A program made the position numbers and the translations under genes. Positions 40,864-50,600 of a DNA stretch of 64,000 nucleotides are shown piece after piece. The stretch's first letter is position 1; every line of letters begins with the position of its first letter. Location: the NCBI RefSeq assembly GCF_965198245.1, contig NZ_OZ240249.1:1302001-1366000 (forward strand), read 5' to 3'. The notes under the pieces were generated by a model. The model saw nothing but the letters and a program-made list of their open reading frames with translations. It ran no database searches and was not told the origin of the DNA. Source of the DNA: Poriferisodalis sp965198245. Its GTDB lineage: Bacteria > Actinomycetota > Acidimicrobiia > Acidimicrobiales > Poriferisodalaceae.

Positions 40864-42165
40864 GTGTCCGACAGCGATGCCCGCAACGTTCCCGGCGGCA
40901 CCCTGACACCCCCCGGATACCTCACCCGTGTGGTCCATCACGATCTCCGGAATGCTCTCGCTGCATCTGCTGCTGTGGTTGTGGAAGGGCCTCGGGGTTG
41001 CGGCAAGACATGGACGTCAAAGCACTTTGCGCGCAGCGAAGTGCTGTTCGAGCAGGACCCGAGCGCGCGGCTCGCATCGAGCGTCGTACCGCAGACCGTT
41101 CTCGAAGGCGCGGTGCCGCGGTTGCTCGACGAATGGCAGCTCGCGCCCGACGTGTGGCCCCACGTTCGTGCTGCCTGCGATGCGCAACCCGGCCTGAGTG
41201 GTCGCTTCATCCTGACGGGTTCCGCCACGCCGCCCGACGATCTCACACGCCATTCCGGTGCCGGACGCATCAGTCGGGTGCGCATGCGTCCCATGTCGCT
41301 GTTGGAATCCGGCCATTCCACCGGCGAAGTGTCGCTGAACGGCCTGCTGAGCGGCGCTGCCTGCGCGGCATCGCCATCGGGCGTCGACGTCGAAGGCATA
41401 GCCGACATCACCTGCCGCGGCGGCTGGCCCCGCCTGCTCGAACAAGATGCGCTGACCGCTCAGCGAGCGCTGCGGGATTACCTCAGTGAGGTGTGCCGCG
41501 TCGAAGTCTCGGCCGTCGATGGCGTGCGCAGGGACTCCGAGGGGGTCCATCGGCTCATCATGTCGCTGGCTCGCAACGTCTCCACGGCGGCGTCGGTCAA
41601 CAAGCTCGCAGCCGAAGCCGGAAGTGGCGGGGGACTGCACCGCACGACGGTGGGCAGCTATCTCAGTGCGCTGCAACGGCTATTCGTGCTGGAGGACCTT
41701 TTCCATTGGCGCACTCATCTGCGCTCGCGCGCCACGCTCACCACCAAGGCCAAGCGCCACTTTGTGGACCCGTCATTGGCCGCGGCCGTGCTGCGAGCCA
41801 CGCCTGGCCGCCTGCTGGGGGACCTTCCGGCGTTCGGCTTCATGTTCGAGTCGCTGGTGGTGCGCGACCTGCGCATCTATGCCCAAGCGAACGATGCCGT
41901 GGTCTCGCACTACCGCGACAGCGACCACCTCGAAGCCGATGCCATCGTGGAGGCCGGCGATGGTCGTTGGATGGCTGTTGAGGTGACGCTCGGCAGCGCC
42001 CATGGCATCGACGATGCTGCGAAGGCGCTGCTTCGCCTAGCGGCCAAGGTCGACACGGATCGCGTTGGCCCGCCGTCCAAGTTGGTGGTGATCACCGCGT
42101 CCGGATACAGCTATGACCGCCCCGACGGCGTCGCGGTTGTCTCTGTTTCCGCGCTCGCCCCCTAG
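40864..42165 (+). CDS. ATP-binding protein, AAA_14/DUF4143 type
   Basis: A 433-residue P-loop protein. The Walker A motif is GPRGCGKT at residues 42-49, followed by LLDEWQLAPDVW (Walker B region) and FILTGSATPPDDL (sensor-like). The C-terminal half is DUF4143-like: NKLAAEAGSGGGLHRTTVGSYLSAL forms a winged-helix-like segment, and FGFMFESLVVRDLRIYA with DGRWMAVEVTLG recalls the nuclease-fold part of the family. The function of these common bacterial ATPases is unknown; they are often linked to mobile or stress islands. The GTG start at 40864 is chosen because it opens the frame after TGGAGAG. It overlaps no intact gene and converges on RNase J. Confidence 0.82.
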   Translation: MSDSDARNVPGGTLTPPGYLTRVVHHDLRNALAASAAVVVEGPRGCGKTWTSKHFARSEVLFEQDPSARLASSVVPQTVLEGAVPRLLDEWQLAPDVWPHVRAACDAQPGLSGRFILTGSATPPDDLTRHSGAGRISRVRMRPMSLLESGHSTGEVSLNGLLSGAACAASPSGVDVEGIADITCRGGWPRLLEQDALTAQRALRDYLSEVCRVEVSAVDGVRRDSEGVHRLIMSLARNVSTAASVNKLAAEAGSGGGLHRTTVGSYLSALQRLFVLEDLFHWRTHLRSRATLTTKAKRHFVDPSLAAAVLRATPGRLLGDLPAFGFMFESLVVRDLRIYAQANDAVVSHYRDSDHLEADAIVEAGDGRWMAVEVTLGSAHGIDDAAKALLRLAAKVDTDRVGPPSKLVVITASGYSYDRPDGVAVVSVSALAP

Positions 42166-42185
42166 GCTCCCACCCGAACGCACCC

Positions 42186-42198
42186 GGCCGGGGCGGCC
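42186..42198. terminator. Short hairpin between convergent genes
   Basis: GGCCG-GGG-CGGCC forms a 5-bp stem with a 3-base loop in the 80-base gap between the ATPase and RNase J stops. It could be a weak bidirectional terminator; no U tract is present. Confidence 0.3.
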
Positions 42199-42245
42199 TG
42201 CAAGGCATGAGCTTCCAGAGCGCGGCGGCAGCGATTTGCGCAGGC

Positions 42246-43982
42246 TCAGCTGAGCAGAATCACGGTGGCTGAGACGGCGGGGCGGCGCCGGGTGCGAGTC
42301 CCGACGAAGCGACCGGCGGCGCGGCGGATCACTCGCTCGACCTCGTCGGTGTCGGGACTGGATCGTGACGCCTTGACGGCTCGCTCGACGGCCTGAGCGA
42401 TCTCCTCGGAGAGGGCTTCGACCACGTCGGCGTGCTTGGTCACGTCGAGCCAGCCCCGCGAGGCGATGTCGGGCGCTGCTGCCAATCGGCCCCCAGAATC
42501 AAGCACGACGGTCACGTGTACGAAACCTGCTGTGAGGGCCAGACGTTCGCCGATGACCTCTTGGTCAGGATCCTCCAGCGTTCCGTCCACGTAGTGATAC
42601 GGAGCGGGAACCCCGGCGCGAACCTGGAGCTCAGGGCCCTTGAGCGTGATCTGGGCTCCGTCGGTCAGCGTCAGCACCCGCTTGGCCCTCATGCCGAGTT
42701 CGCGGGCGAGCTGGGCGTGGCGAGCCAGCATGTGGTACTCGCCTTCGATCGGAACGAACCAGCGCGGGCGGCACGCCTTGTGCAGCTCGCGCAGTTCGTC
42801 GCGCTGGGCATGGCCGGACGTGTGCACGAGTTCGTGCCCGTCGTGGATCACTTCGGCACTTCGGCGAGCCAGTCCGGACACCATGCGGAACACGGCGCGC
42901 TCGTTGCCTGGGATCGGATGGCTCGACAGCACCACGGTGTCGTCAGGTCCGACCCCGATGTCGGGATGACTTCCGTTCGCGATCAACGACAGCGCGGCGT
43001 TGGGCTCTCCCTGGCTGCCGGTGCACACGATGCAAACGTTCGATGGGTCCAAGCTGCCGAGTTGCTCAACGCCGAACAGCGCACGCTCGGGAATCTTCAG
43101 TACCCCAAGTTGGCGTGCGATGCGCACGTTGTTCACCATCGAACGGCCGACCGGCACCACAACGCGGCCTTCGTCGATCGCGGCGTCGCAGATCTGCTGG
43201 ACCCGGTGCAGGTGGCTGGCGAAGCAGCTCACGATGAGCCGCCGCTCCGGGCGTTCGCTGAACAGCCGCCGCAGCGTGGCGCCGATCTCGGTCTCCGAGG
43301 CACTGCGTCCCGGACGGTCTGCGTTGGTGGAGTCGGCCATCAACAGGGCGATGCCTTCCTCGCCCAGCGCCCGCAGCCGCGCCAAGTCGGTGAGACGACC
43401 GTCCACCGGCGACTCGTCGATCTTGAAGTCCCCTGTGTGCACGAGCGCGCCGGCGGATGTGTGCACCACGATGCACAAGCTCTGGGGCACCGAGTGGGTG
43501 ATCGGCAGTGCCTCGACGTCGAAGGGGCCGATGCGCCGACGCTCGCCGTCGCCCAGGACATGAAATGACGTGCGGTCACCGAGGCGCGCCTCCGTCACTT
43601 TGTGCTCTGCCAGTGCCATCGACAGAGCTGAGCCGTAGAGCGGAACCTCGATACTGCGCAGGAAGTGCGGCACACCGCCGAGGTGGTCTTCGTGTCCGTG
43701 CGTCACGACCAATCCGACGATGTCGCGGGCACGGGAGTTGAGCCAACCCATGTCGGGAAGCACCTGCTGCACCCCCGGCATGATCGCCGGGTCGGGGAAC
43801 ATGACCCCGAAGTCGATGATCAGCAGCTTGCCGTCGACCTCGACAACCGTGCAGTTGCGCCCGACGTCGCCGAGTCCACCCAGGAACGTGACGGTGACGG
43901 GCTGTCTCGTTGCGCCGTCCGCCGGAGCGCCCGACCGCGTCGAAGTGCTGGACGCCGCTGGGCGCCGCGCGCGCGGACTCAA
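42246..43982 (-). CDS. rnj: Ribonuclease J
   Basis: A 578-residue metallo-beta-lactamase/beta-CASP ribonuclease, acting in mRNA decay and rRNA maturation as endonuclease and 5'-3' exonuclease. The zinc-binding THGHEDHLGG motif puts His95, His97, Asp99 and His100 at the active site; later motifs include SVPQSLC, HTGDFKID, ADSTN, and in the beta-CASP part FASHLHRVQQ and CTGSQGEPNAAL. The C-terminal domain (from about residue 470) is family-typical. A variable Ser/Thr/Arg-rich N-terminal tail covers the first 27 residues. Its start overlaps the dapA stop by four bases (ATGA), so the two are translated together; the dapA-rnj order is the usual actinobacterial arrangement. Confidence 0.93.
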   Translation of the reverse strand: MSPRARRPAASSTSTRSGAPADGATRQPVTVTFLGGLGDVGRNCTVVEVDGKLLIIDFGVMFPDPAIMPGVQQVLPDMGWLNSRARDIVGLVVTHGHEDHLGGVPHFLRSIEVPLYGSALSMALAEHKVTEARLGDRTSFHVLGDGERRRIGPFDVEALPITHSVPQSLCIVVHTSAGALVHTGDFKIDESPVDGRLTDLARLRALGEEGIALLMADSTNADRPGRSASETEIGATLRRLFSERPERRLIVSCFASHLHRVQQICDAAIDEGRVVVPVGRSMVNNVRIARQLGVLKIPERALFGVEQLGSLDPSNVCIVCTGSQGEPNAALSLIANGSHPDIGVGPDDTVVLSSHPIPGNERAVFRMVSGLARRSAEVIHDGHELVHTSGHAQRDELRELHKACRPRWFVPIEGEYHMLARHAQLARELGMRAKRVLTLTDGAQITLKGPELQVRAGVPAPYHYVDGTLEDPDQEVIGERLALTAGFVHVTVVLDSGGRLAAAPDIASRGWLDVTKHADVVEALSEEIAQAVERAVKASRSSPDTDEVERVIRRAAGRFVGTRTRRRPAVSATVILLS

Positions 43983-44863
43983 GTCTGCTTCAGTCGGGCG
44001 TAGACCTCGCGGGCGCGATCTTCCAAGCCGTCAGGCGTCGGGCCCATCGGCAGGCGTGGCTCACCCACGGGCAAACCCAGCGTGCGCAGCATCGCCTTGG
44101 TCGGCACCGGGTTCGGCGCCGCGTCTCCGGTCTCGTAGTCGAAGCTCTCGAGCAGCGTGGCGTTGATCTCCCGGGCCTTGGTCACGTCGCCCGCTTCCCA
44201 GGCGTCGAACATCGCGACGTGCTCACCGGCCGACCAGTGCGCTGCAACGCTGATCACGCCGACGGCCCCGACGGCCAGCAGCGGCAGCGTGAAGCCGTCG
44301 TCGCCGCTGTACACCTCGAAGCCCTCCGGTGCCTGAGCGATGACCGTGGCGGTCTCGCCAGGGTCGCCAGCGGCGTCCTTCACGGCCACGATGTTGGGGA
44401 TCTGTGCCAGCTCGAGCAGCGTCGGAGTGTTGATCTTGCGGCCCGTGCGAACCGGGATGTCGTACATGATGATCGGCAGGTCGGTGGCCTCGGCCACCGC
44501 CGCGAAGTGCGCTGCGATGCCTGCCTGCGAAGGCCGGTTGTAGTACGGCGTCACCGCCAGGATGCCGTCTACGCCCAGCTCGGCGGCCTTGCGGGTCTGG
44601 CTCACCGAGTGCGCCGTGTCGTTGGTGGTGGTGCCTGCCACGACCGGGACCGTGACGGCCTCTGCGACAGCGCGCCACAGCTCCCAGTCCTCCTCGTCGG
44701 TGATGGTGGGTGCCTCGCCGGTGGTGCCGGTGATGACGAGACCCTCGGCGCCCTCCGATACGAGCCAGCGCGCCAAGGTCACTCCAGCGTCCACATCCAG
44801 CGAACCGTCTGCCGCGAACGGCGTCACCATCGCCGGAACCACTCGCCCGAATCGCGCGCTCAT
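43979..44863 (-). CDS. dapA: 4-Hydroxy-tetrahydrodipicolinate synthase
   Basis: A 294-residue TIM-barrel aldolase that condenses pyruvate with aspartate semialdehyde in the first committed step of lysine and diaminopimelate synthesis, and so feeds peptidoglycan. The Schiff-base Lys162 is in NIVAVKDAAGD, the catalytic Tyr134 in IIMYDIPVRTG, and the substrate loop GTTGE at 46-50. YYNRPSQAG is also conserved. Full length for the family, with a clear ATG at 44863. It is followed by rnj with an ATGA overlap. No riboswitch-like structure was recognised in the 80 bases upstream. Confidence 0.95.
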   Translation of the reverse strand: MSARFGRVVPAMVTPFAADGSLDVDAGVTLARWLVSEGAEGLVITGTTGEAPTITDEEDWELWRAVAEAVTVPVVAGTTTNDTAHSVSQTRKAAELGVDGILAVTPYYNRPSQAGIAAHFAAVAEATDLPIIMYDIPVRTGRKINTPTLLELAQIPNIVAVKDAAGDPGETATVIAQAPEGFEVYSGDDGFTLPLLAVGAVGVISVAAHWSAGEHVAMFDAWEAGDVTKAREINATLLESFDYETGDAAPNPVPTKAMLRTLGLPVGEPRLPMGPTPDGLEDRAREVYARLKQT

Positions 44864-44945
44864 GTCACCGAGACTACTGCCGAGGCGCTGCCGCAGCGGT
44901 CCTGATATCGGCGGCTGTGGGGCCTGCGAGTGGCACCGGCGCGCC

Positions 44946-45746
44946 TCAGACGCTGCCTTCTTCGGCGCGGTTGATGCCCAGCGTTGCCAGCAAGTCCTCG
45001 TGCAGCTCGAACCAGACCGTGTGGTAGCTGGGGATCATCGGCTTGGTCAGGTAGTCCAGGTCGCCGGCCTGCAGCTTGCCCAAGGCCTCAGTGAAGCGGG
45101 GCGCATAGTTCTCGTAGCGAGCCATCACGCTGCAGAGCGCTTCGAGCACGCCCGCCAGCTCGCCGTGCACCGCTTCGAGCCGCTCGATGATCGCTGCGTC
45201 GTAGTCGGGGTCGCTGTGGTCGTTGAGCCGCCCGCCGTCGCCAGGCCCTGCATCGGCCGCCGCGAGATGATCGGCGGGCCAGACCTGCCAGTCGGTGCAC
45301 AGCTGCAGCATCTTGGGGTTCAGCGCCAGGAACTCCCGGTATGCCGCGGTGACCGCGTCCCGAGCACCCGCCTCGTCGAGGTCGGCTGCCAACGCGGCTC
45401 CACCGTCGTCTCGGCCGGTTGGCGTCAGGATGAACTTCGGCACGCCGCCGACCTCGCGGAACATGCAGTGCCCGGCCGCATCCAGTTCGGCAAGCAGCCA
45501 CTCGGTGACGTCGGGTTCGAGCCCGTGGATCGCAGCGACGTCGTCGATCTCGCCGAGGCCCTTCAGTCGCAACGCCAGCCACACCAGCAGGCGCGGCTCG
45601 GAGCGGTGTGGGCCGCTCGCATCAGGCTCGGAGCGGTGTGGGCCGCTCGCATCAGGCTCGGAGCGGTGTGGGCCGCTCGCATCGGGCTCGGAGCGGTGTG
45701 GCTGAGCTTGGTCAAGGTCGAAGTCGCTCACGCTGGCGTCAGTCAA
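44946..45746 (-). CDS. Conserved hypothetical protein with N-terminal decapeptide repeats
   Basis: A 266-residue protein of unknown function. After a short lead it has three copies of the decapeptide HRSEPDASGP and a fourth partial. Then RLLVWLALRLKGLGEIDDVAAI and LEPDVTEWLLAELDAAGHCMF, with KFILTPTGR after, look like a winged-helix DNA- or protein-binding fold. The C-terminal half is helical, rich in Asp/Glu/Leu, and ends near VWFELHEDLLATLGINR. No catalytic motif is visible. The start is uncertain: TTG 45746 overlaps the acyl-CoA synthetase stop as TTGACTGA, while GTG 45731 is an alternative in the same frame. Tight coupling to the acyl-CoA synthetase gene suggests co-expression. Confidence 0.65.
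   Translation of the reverse strand: MTDASVSDFDLDQAQPHRSEPDASGPHRSEPDASGPHRSEPDASGPHRSEPRLLVWLALRLKGLGEIDDVAAIHGLEPDVTEWLLAELDAAGHCMFREVGGVPKFILTPTGRDDGGAALAADLDEAGARDAVTAAYREFLALNPKMLQLCTDWQVWPADHLAAADAGPGDGGRLNDHSDPDYDAAIIERLEAVHGELAGVLEALCSVMARYENYAPRFTEALGKLQAGDLDYLTKPMIPSYHTVWFELHEDLLATLGINRAEEGSV
45595..45700 (-). repeat. Three and a half 30-bp tandem repeats in the hypothetical gene
   Basis: Units begin at 45595, 45625 and 45655, with a partial at 45685; they are nearly identical at DNA level and encode HRSEPDASGP. Each holds an inverted repeat GAGCGG/CCGCTC. The exact 30-bp period suggests recent expansion by slippage without frame loss. Confidence 0.85.
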
Positions 45747-47367
45747 CGACGAGATCGCCGAAGCGGTCCCGCAGCGTCTTCTTGGAGAACTTGCCCGTCG
45801 AGGTCTTCGGAACTTCCTCGATGATCTGTGTGGCGCTGGGCAGCCACCACTTCGCCATCCGCGGCGTGAGGAACTCGATGAGCTCGTCGTGAGTGATCGT
45901 CTCGCCTTCTACCGGCACCACGCATGCCATCGGCCGTTCCATCCAGCGCTCGGAGGCCACCGCGACCACCGCAGCCTCGGCCACCTTGGGGTGGCTCATG
46001 ATCTCGTTTTCCACCTCTGCCGAGCTGATCCACTCGCCGCCTGACTTGATGAGGTCCTTGGTGCGGTCCACCAGCCGGACGTAGCCATTGGGGTCACAGG
46101 TGGCGACGTCGCCGGTGCGCAGCCAGCCATCGTCGGTGAACGAGTCGGCGGCGTCGGGCCGGTTGTAGTACGAGCCGGTCACGTATGGGCCTCGCACGTG
46201 CAGCTCACCGGATGACTTGCCGTCGTGGGGCAGCTCGCTGGTGGTGTCGGGCTCGCAGATGCGGAACTCCACGGTCGGCAGGACCGTTCCCACCGTCGTG
46301 CGCAGATCGGCCTTTGCATCGTCGTCGAGGCCTTGCTGGCCCGAGCGGATATGGGCGAGCGAGCACAGCGGACTGGTCTCGGTCATGCCCCACGCCTGCA
46401 GGATCGGCAGCCCGACCACAGCCCGGTACCCCTCCGACAGCGCCTTGGGCACTGCCGAACCGCCGCACGGGATTGCGCGCAGGCTCGACACATCACGTCC
46501 TTCGAGCTCGCCCAGCACGCCCATCCAGATCGTCGGCACACCGGCGGCGAGGGTGACCCGCTCGGTCTCGATGAGCTCTGCCAGCGGCTTGGGTGCCAGA
46601 TTCGGACCGGGATTGACCAGCTTGGCCCCCGCTGCCACCGCCGCATGGCTGAGACCCCAGGCGTTGGCGTGGAACATGGGCACGACCGGCATGATCACGT
46701 CGCTCTCGCAGACGCCAGCCGAATCGACGAGCATCGCGGCCAGTGTGTGGATATAGGTGGAGCGGTGGCTGTAGACCACGCCCTTGGGCTCGCCCGTGGT
46801 GCCGCTCGTGTAGCACATCGAGGCCGCCTGGCGTTCGTCGGCAACCCGGAAGCCCGATGGGGTCGCAGCGGCCAGCAGCTCCTCGTAGTCGACGATGCGG
46901 GGATCGTCGGGAACCTCAGGTGCTGCGTCGCCACCGCCCGAGTCGTCCATGACAACCACATGGCGCACGGTCGTCATCTCGTCCACCAGTGGCCACAGGA
47001 CCGGAAGCAGCGACCGGTCTGCGAAGACCACTTCGTCTTCGGCATGGTTCGCGATGTAGGAGATCTGTTCGGCGAACAGCCGGATGTTGAGCGTGTGCAG
47101 CACCCGGCCCGAGCACGGCGCAGCGAAGTACAGCTCGAGGTGTCGGTCGGTATTCCAGGCGAACGTGGCCACCCGGCCGTTCGCGGAGATGCCGAGGTCG
47201 TCAAGTGCACCGCCGAGGCGCCTTGTCCGTTCCGCCCAGCGCCCGTAGTTGGTGCGCTCGATGCCGGTGGCGGTTGCGGTCACGATCTCCTTGTGCGCGA
47301 ACAGCGTCTCAGCGCGTTCAACGAAGGGGTCCAAGGTGAGCGGCAGGTCCATCATCGTCGAGTCCAT
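45739..47367 (-). CDS. Acyl-CoA synthetase (AMP-forming fatty-acid-CoA ligase type)
   Basis: A 542-residue ANL-superfamily ligase that activates a fatty or other carboxylic acid with ATP and joins it to CoA. Motifs in order: the P-loop YTSGTTGEPKGVVYSHRS; VPMFHANAWGLS; LQAWGMTETSPL; DGWLRTGDVA with DPNGYVRLVDRTKDLIKSGGEWI; and the terminal PKTSTGKFSKKTLR containing the catalytic lysine. It most resembles medium/long-chain or cinnamate-type FadD enzymes; exact substrate unknown. ATG 47367 (MDSTMMDLPLTL) is preferred to the frame's far 5' extension, and a second ATG is at 47355. It is the first of a minus-strand run with the repeat-bearing hypothetical gene. Confidence 0.9.
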   Translation of the reverse strand: MDSTMMDLPLTLDPFVERAETLFAHKEIVTATATGIERTNYGRWAERTRRLGGALDDLGISANGRVATFAWNTDRHLELYFAAPCSGRVLHTLNIRLFAEQISYIANHAEDEVVFADRSLLPVLWPLVDEMTTVRHVVVMDDSGGGDAAPEVPDDPRIVDYEELLAAATPSGFRVADERQAASMCYTSGTTGEPKGVVYSHRSTYIHTLAAMLVDSAGVCESDVIMPVVPMFHANAWGLSHAAVAAGAKLVNPGPNLAPKPLAELIETERVTLAAGVPTIWMGVLGELEGRDVSSLRAIPCGGSAVPKALSEGYRAVVGLPILQAWGMTETSPLCSLAHIRSGQQGLDDDAKADLRTTVGTVLPTVEFRICEPDTTSELPHDGKSSGELHVRGPYVTGSYYNRPDAADSFTDDGWLRTGDVATCDPNGYVRLVDRTKDLIKSGGEWISSAEVENEIMSHPKVAEAAVVAVASERWMERPMACVVPVEGETITHDELIEFLTPRMAKWWLPSATQIIEEVPKTSTGKFSKKTLRDRFGDLVVD

Positions 47368-47673
47368 GACGCCGCAGGCTAGAGGGCTGTAGGCACCGGG
47401 CCGAAGGGCAAGCCGGCGCACCCTCTTCCCGTCCCTCTTCTCGCACGGGAAGGCAATTGGGCCCCAACCGGGGGGAAGTGCCTCCCGCTCGACCGGTATG
47501 GCTCAACCCCAATATTGACCAATCTCCTGGTCCGGTGCTGTAGAGATATAGCGCATATGTATATGAGTTGGATCGCTACAGTGGTTCATCATAATTCTGC
47601 ATAATTCTGCACGAGCATTTCATAATGCTCTGGCGAGACGGCTGCGGACAGCCTGTTCTCGGTTGAGTTCGTC
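47368..47673. promoter_or_regulatory. Divergent intergenic region upstream of the 3209-residue protein
   Basis: The area between the acyl-CoA synthetase and the surface protein becomes AT-rich from about 47505. It has TTGACC at 47515-47520 with several TATA-like hexamers after it (47545-47560), a tandem direct repeat CATAATTCTG (47589-47608), and a perfect stem-loop GAGCATT-TCAT-AATGCTC (47613-47630) in the presumed leader of the surface-protein gene. The hairpin could be an operator or an RNA element. A weak ribosome binding site precedes ATG 47674. Confidence 0.4.
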
Positions 47674-50600
47674 ATGTCGGCGATGAAGCGCTGTCTGCGT
47701 TCCTCACGTCTCGTTGCGCCGTTGGTGCTGTTGATCGTGCTCGTCGGCGTTACTGCGTTCTTCGGTCTTGGCCTCGCTAATGCCTCCGACAGCGTCACGG
47801 TGAGCCATGACGGGTTTCAACTGACGTGTCCCGGGCAGATCGCGGAGGGCTCGACCCTGACGTGCACGCTCACGAACACCGCAGCCACCGAGGAGGACTG
47901 GCCGGTCGTCGGGATCCTGCACCGGTCGACCGACTCGAACAGGGCGCTGGTCCGGGGCTCGCCCCTCGATGTTGAGTTGAGCGCTCCCACTCCCGAAGCC
48001 ACAATCGAAGCGGGCGTGTGGTGGATAGGTTCCGACCTTGTCGGCTACTCGTTCTTCGATTGGTCGGGAACGGCAGCCGCAGCATCCGGCGGGACCACGA
48101 CGACATCCGGCGGGACCACGACGACAACCGGCGGGAACACGAGTTCGCGCCAAGTTGTCATCAGCATTGCCGATGACGACGATCATGAGAGCGAGGAGGT
48201 GTTCTACGTCTCCTTGGCGTCCGATGGCAGCAGGAACGTGGGAGTGCTGTACAACAACCGGCAGAACGTTCGGATCTCAGACAGCGACAGCAAGAGCAGC
48301 GATGCGTCTCTGAGCGGCCTCCGCGTATTCGCCGGGGGGGGGGGGGTAGCCGAGCAGCCGCTCACGTTCTCATCGACCGGTCTGTCATATGAGATCACCG
48401 TCGACTATGACGTCACAGAGGTAACCCTGATTCCGACGGTGACCCATGAGCGGGCCACGGTCACTGTCGATGGCGTGCAGGCTGAAAGCGGTGTTGAGAG
48501 TGCCGCGGTGTATCTCGCCTCGAGCTCAACCTCGATAGCGGTTCTCGTAACCGCCGAGGACGGCATGTCGCAGACCTACACCGTCGCCGTGGAGCGCGGG
48601 TCGCGAACCGAGAACGTCGAGGTCGGTGTGGGCGGGTTCACGCTGTCGTGCCCATCGCAAGTGGTGGAGGGGTCCACCCTCGCATGCACGCTGACCAACA
48701 CTGACAGCGTTGCCGCGCCCTGGCCGGTCGTCGCGATCATTCACAGCTCCGCCGACGACAATCGAGCGCTCATCACCGAGGACTCGGTGATCGCCTCCAC
48801 AGAGTCCTCCTATGGAGCCGACCTTGAGCTCGCCGAGTCTCAGACCCCTGACCGTGAGGACTACAAGTATGGATACGGGGAATTGTTCTCCGGAGGCTCG
48901 ATGTCGGTGTACACCGTCTACGGGTTCGAGAAGTTCGACTGGTCCGGGGATGCCGACGCCGGCGCAGAACGCACTGTCAGCATCGGCATCAAGTCAGACA
49001 TCGAAGAAGAGAACGAAGATGGCGAGGTCTTCTTCGTGGCGCTGGCGGCCAGCGACTACACCGGCCTGTCCGAGCTGGTCGACAACAAGGCGCCCATCGT
49101 CATCATCGACGCGGCGCCCACAGCACCCGGTGCCCCGACGATCACCTCGGTTGCGCCGGGCGCGCAGTCGCTGACCGTCGAGTGGCGCCCGCCCGCTATC
49201 AGCGGCGGAGAGGAGATCACGTCCTACGACGCGCGCTGGATCGAGACCAGCGCCGACGAGACCGACGACGACAACTGGACTGTCGAGCAGGCGTGGACAT
49301 CCGGCGACGGCGACCTGAGCCACACGATCACGGGACGGGACAGCCAAACGCAATACGACGTGCAGGTGCGGGCGGTGAACTCGATCGGTGCTGGGGCGTG
49401 GTCGACCACCCGCACGGGGACGACGTTCTCCGACGACGCCGAGCTGAGCGGCCTCACGGTGACCGGCGTACGACTGACGCCGGGGTTCACGAGCGAGGTC
49501 ACCTCCTACTCGGGGGCGGTGGGGTACACCGTGGCGCGCACAACGTTCGCCGCGACCACAAGCGACACCAACGCTGCGGTGGTGATCCTCGACGGCAACG
49601 GCAACACCGTCGCGAGTGCCGACACGGCCCAAGTCGACCTCTCGGTGGGCGAGAACATCTTTGGGGTCAAGGTGACCGCGCAGGACGGCGTGGCGACCAC
49701 GACGTACACCGTCACCGTGAGTCGCACTGGGCAGGACCTGTCGCTCACGCCCCCGGAGACTGCCCCGGTGGCCGCGTTGGCATCGACGGCCACCTACACG
49801 ATCGAATTCCAGGGTGATTGGACCACAGCGGCCACGCCGGACGGGCTTCCCGGCGGGGCGCACTTCTCGCGCCTGATCGGCGCCGTCCACAACGCCGATG
49901 CGGCATTCCTCAAGAGCGGTGAGGTCGCCTCGGCTGGAATCGAGTCGATGGCGGAGGTCGGGGGAACGTCGGCCCTGAGGAGTGAGGTCACCGGTGCCGG
50001 GCCCGATGCCCTCGGTGTCGTCGAGGGCGACACGAGCTCCATCGGCCCCACCGACATGGAGAGCCTGACGGCCACGCTCACCACCGACCACCCGCTGGTC
50101 ACGCTGGTCACCATGGTTGCACCGAGTCCGGACTGGTTTGTGGGCGTCTCAGGGCTGTCCCTGCTCGACGCGAGCGGCAACTGGCTGTCGTCGCACGAGG
50201 TGCAGCTGTACCCGTGGGACGCCGGTACCGAGAACGGGGGCGGGTTCTCGCTGTCGAATTCCGCGACGTCGCCGCGGGGTGTCATCACGAGCATTCGCGG
50301 CACCGGCAAGTTCTCCACGGAGAGCATTGCGGCCCTCACGTTCACGCTGGAGTCGGTGAACTTGGCCCCGACGGGCGCGCCGTCGGTCACCGGCTCGCCC
50401 GAGGTGGGTGAAGAACTGACGGCGCACACCTCCGCCATTGCTGATGCGGACGGCCTGACCAGCCCCGGCTACTCCTACCAGTGGCTGCGCGTGGACTCCG
50501 GCGGACAGGCCACCGACATCTCCGGCGCAGCGTCGGACGCCTACACCGTGCAGCCGGCCGATGTCGGCAAGCGGCTAGCGGTCAGGGTGGAGTTTGTCGA

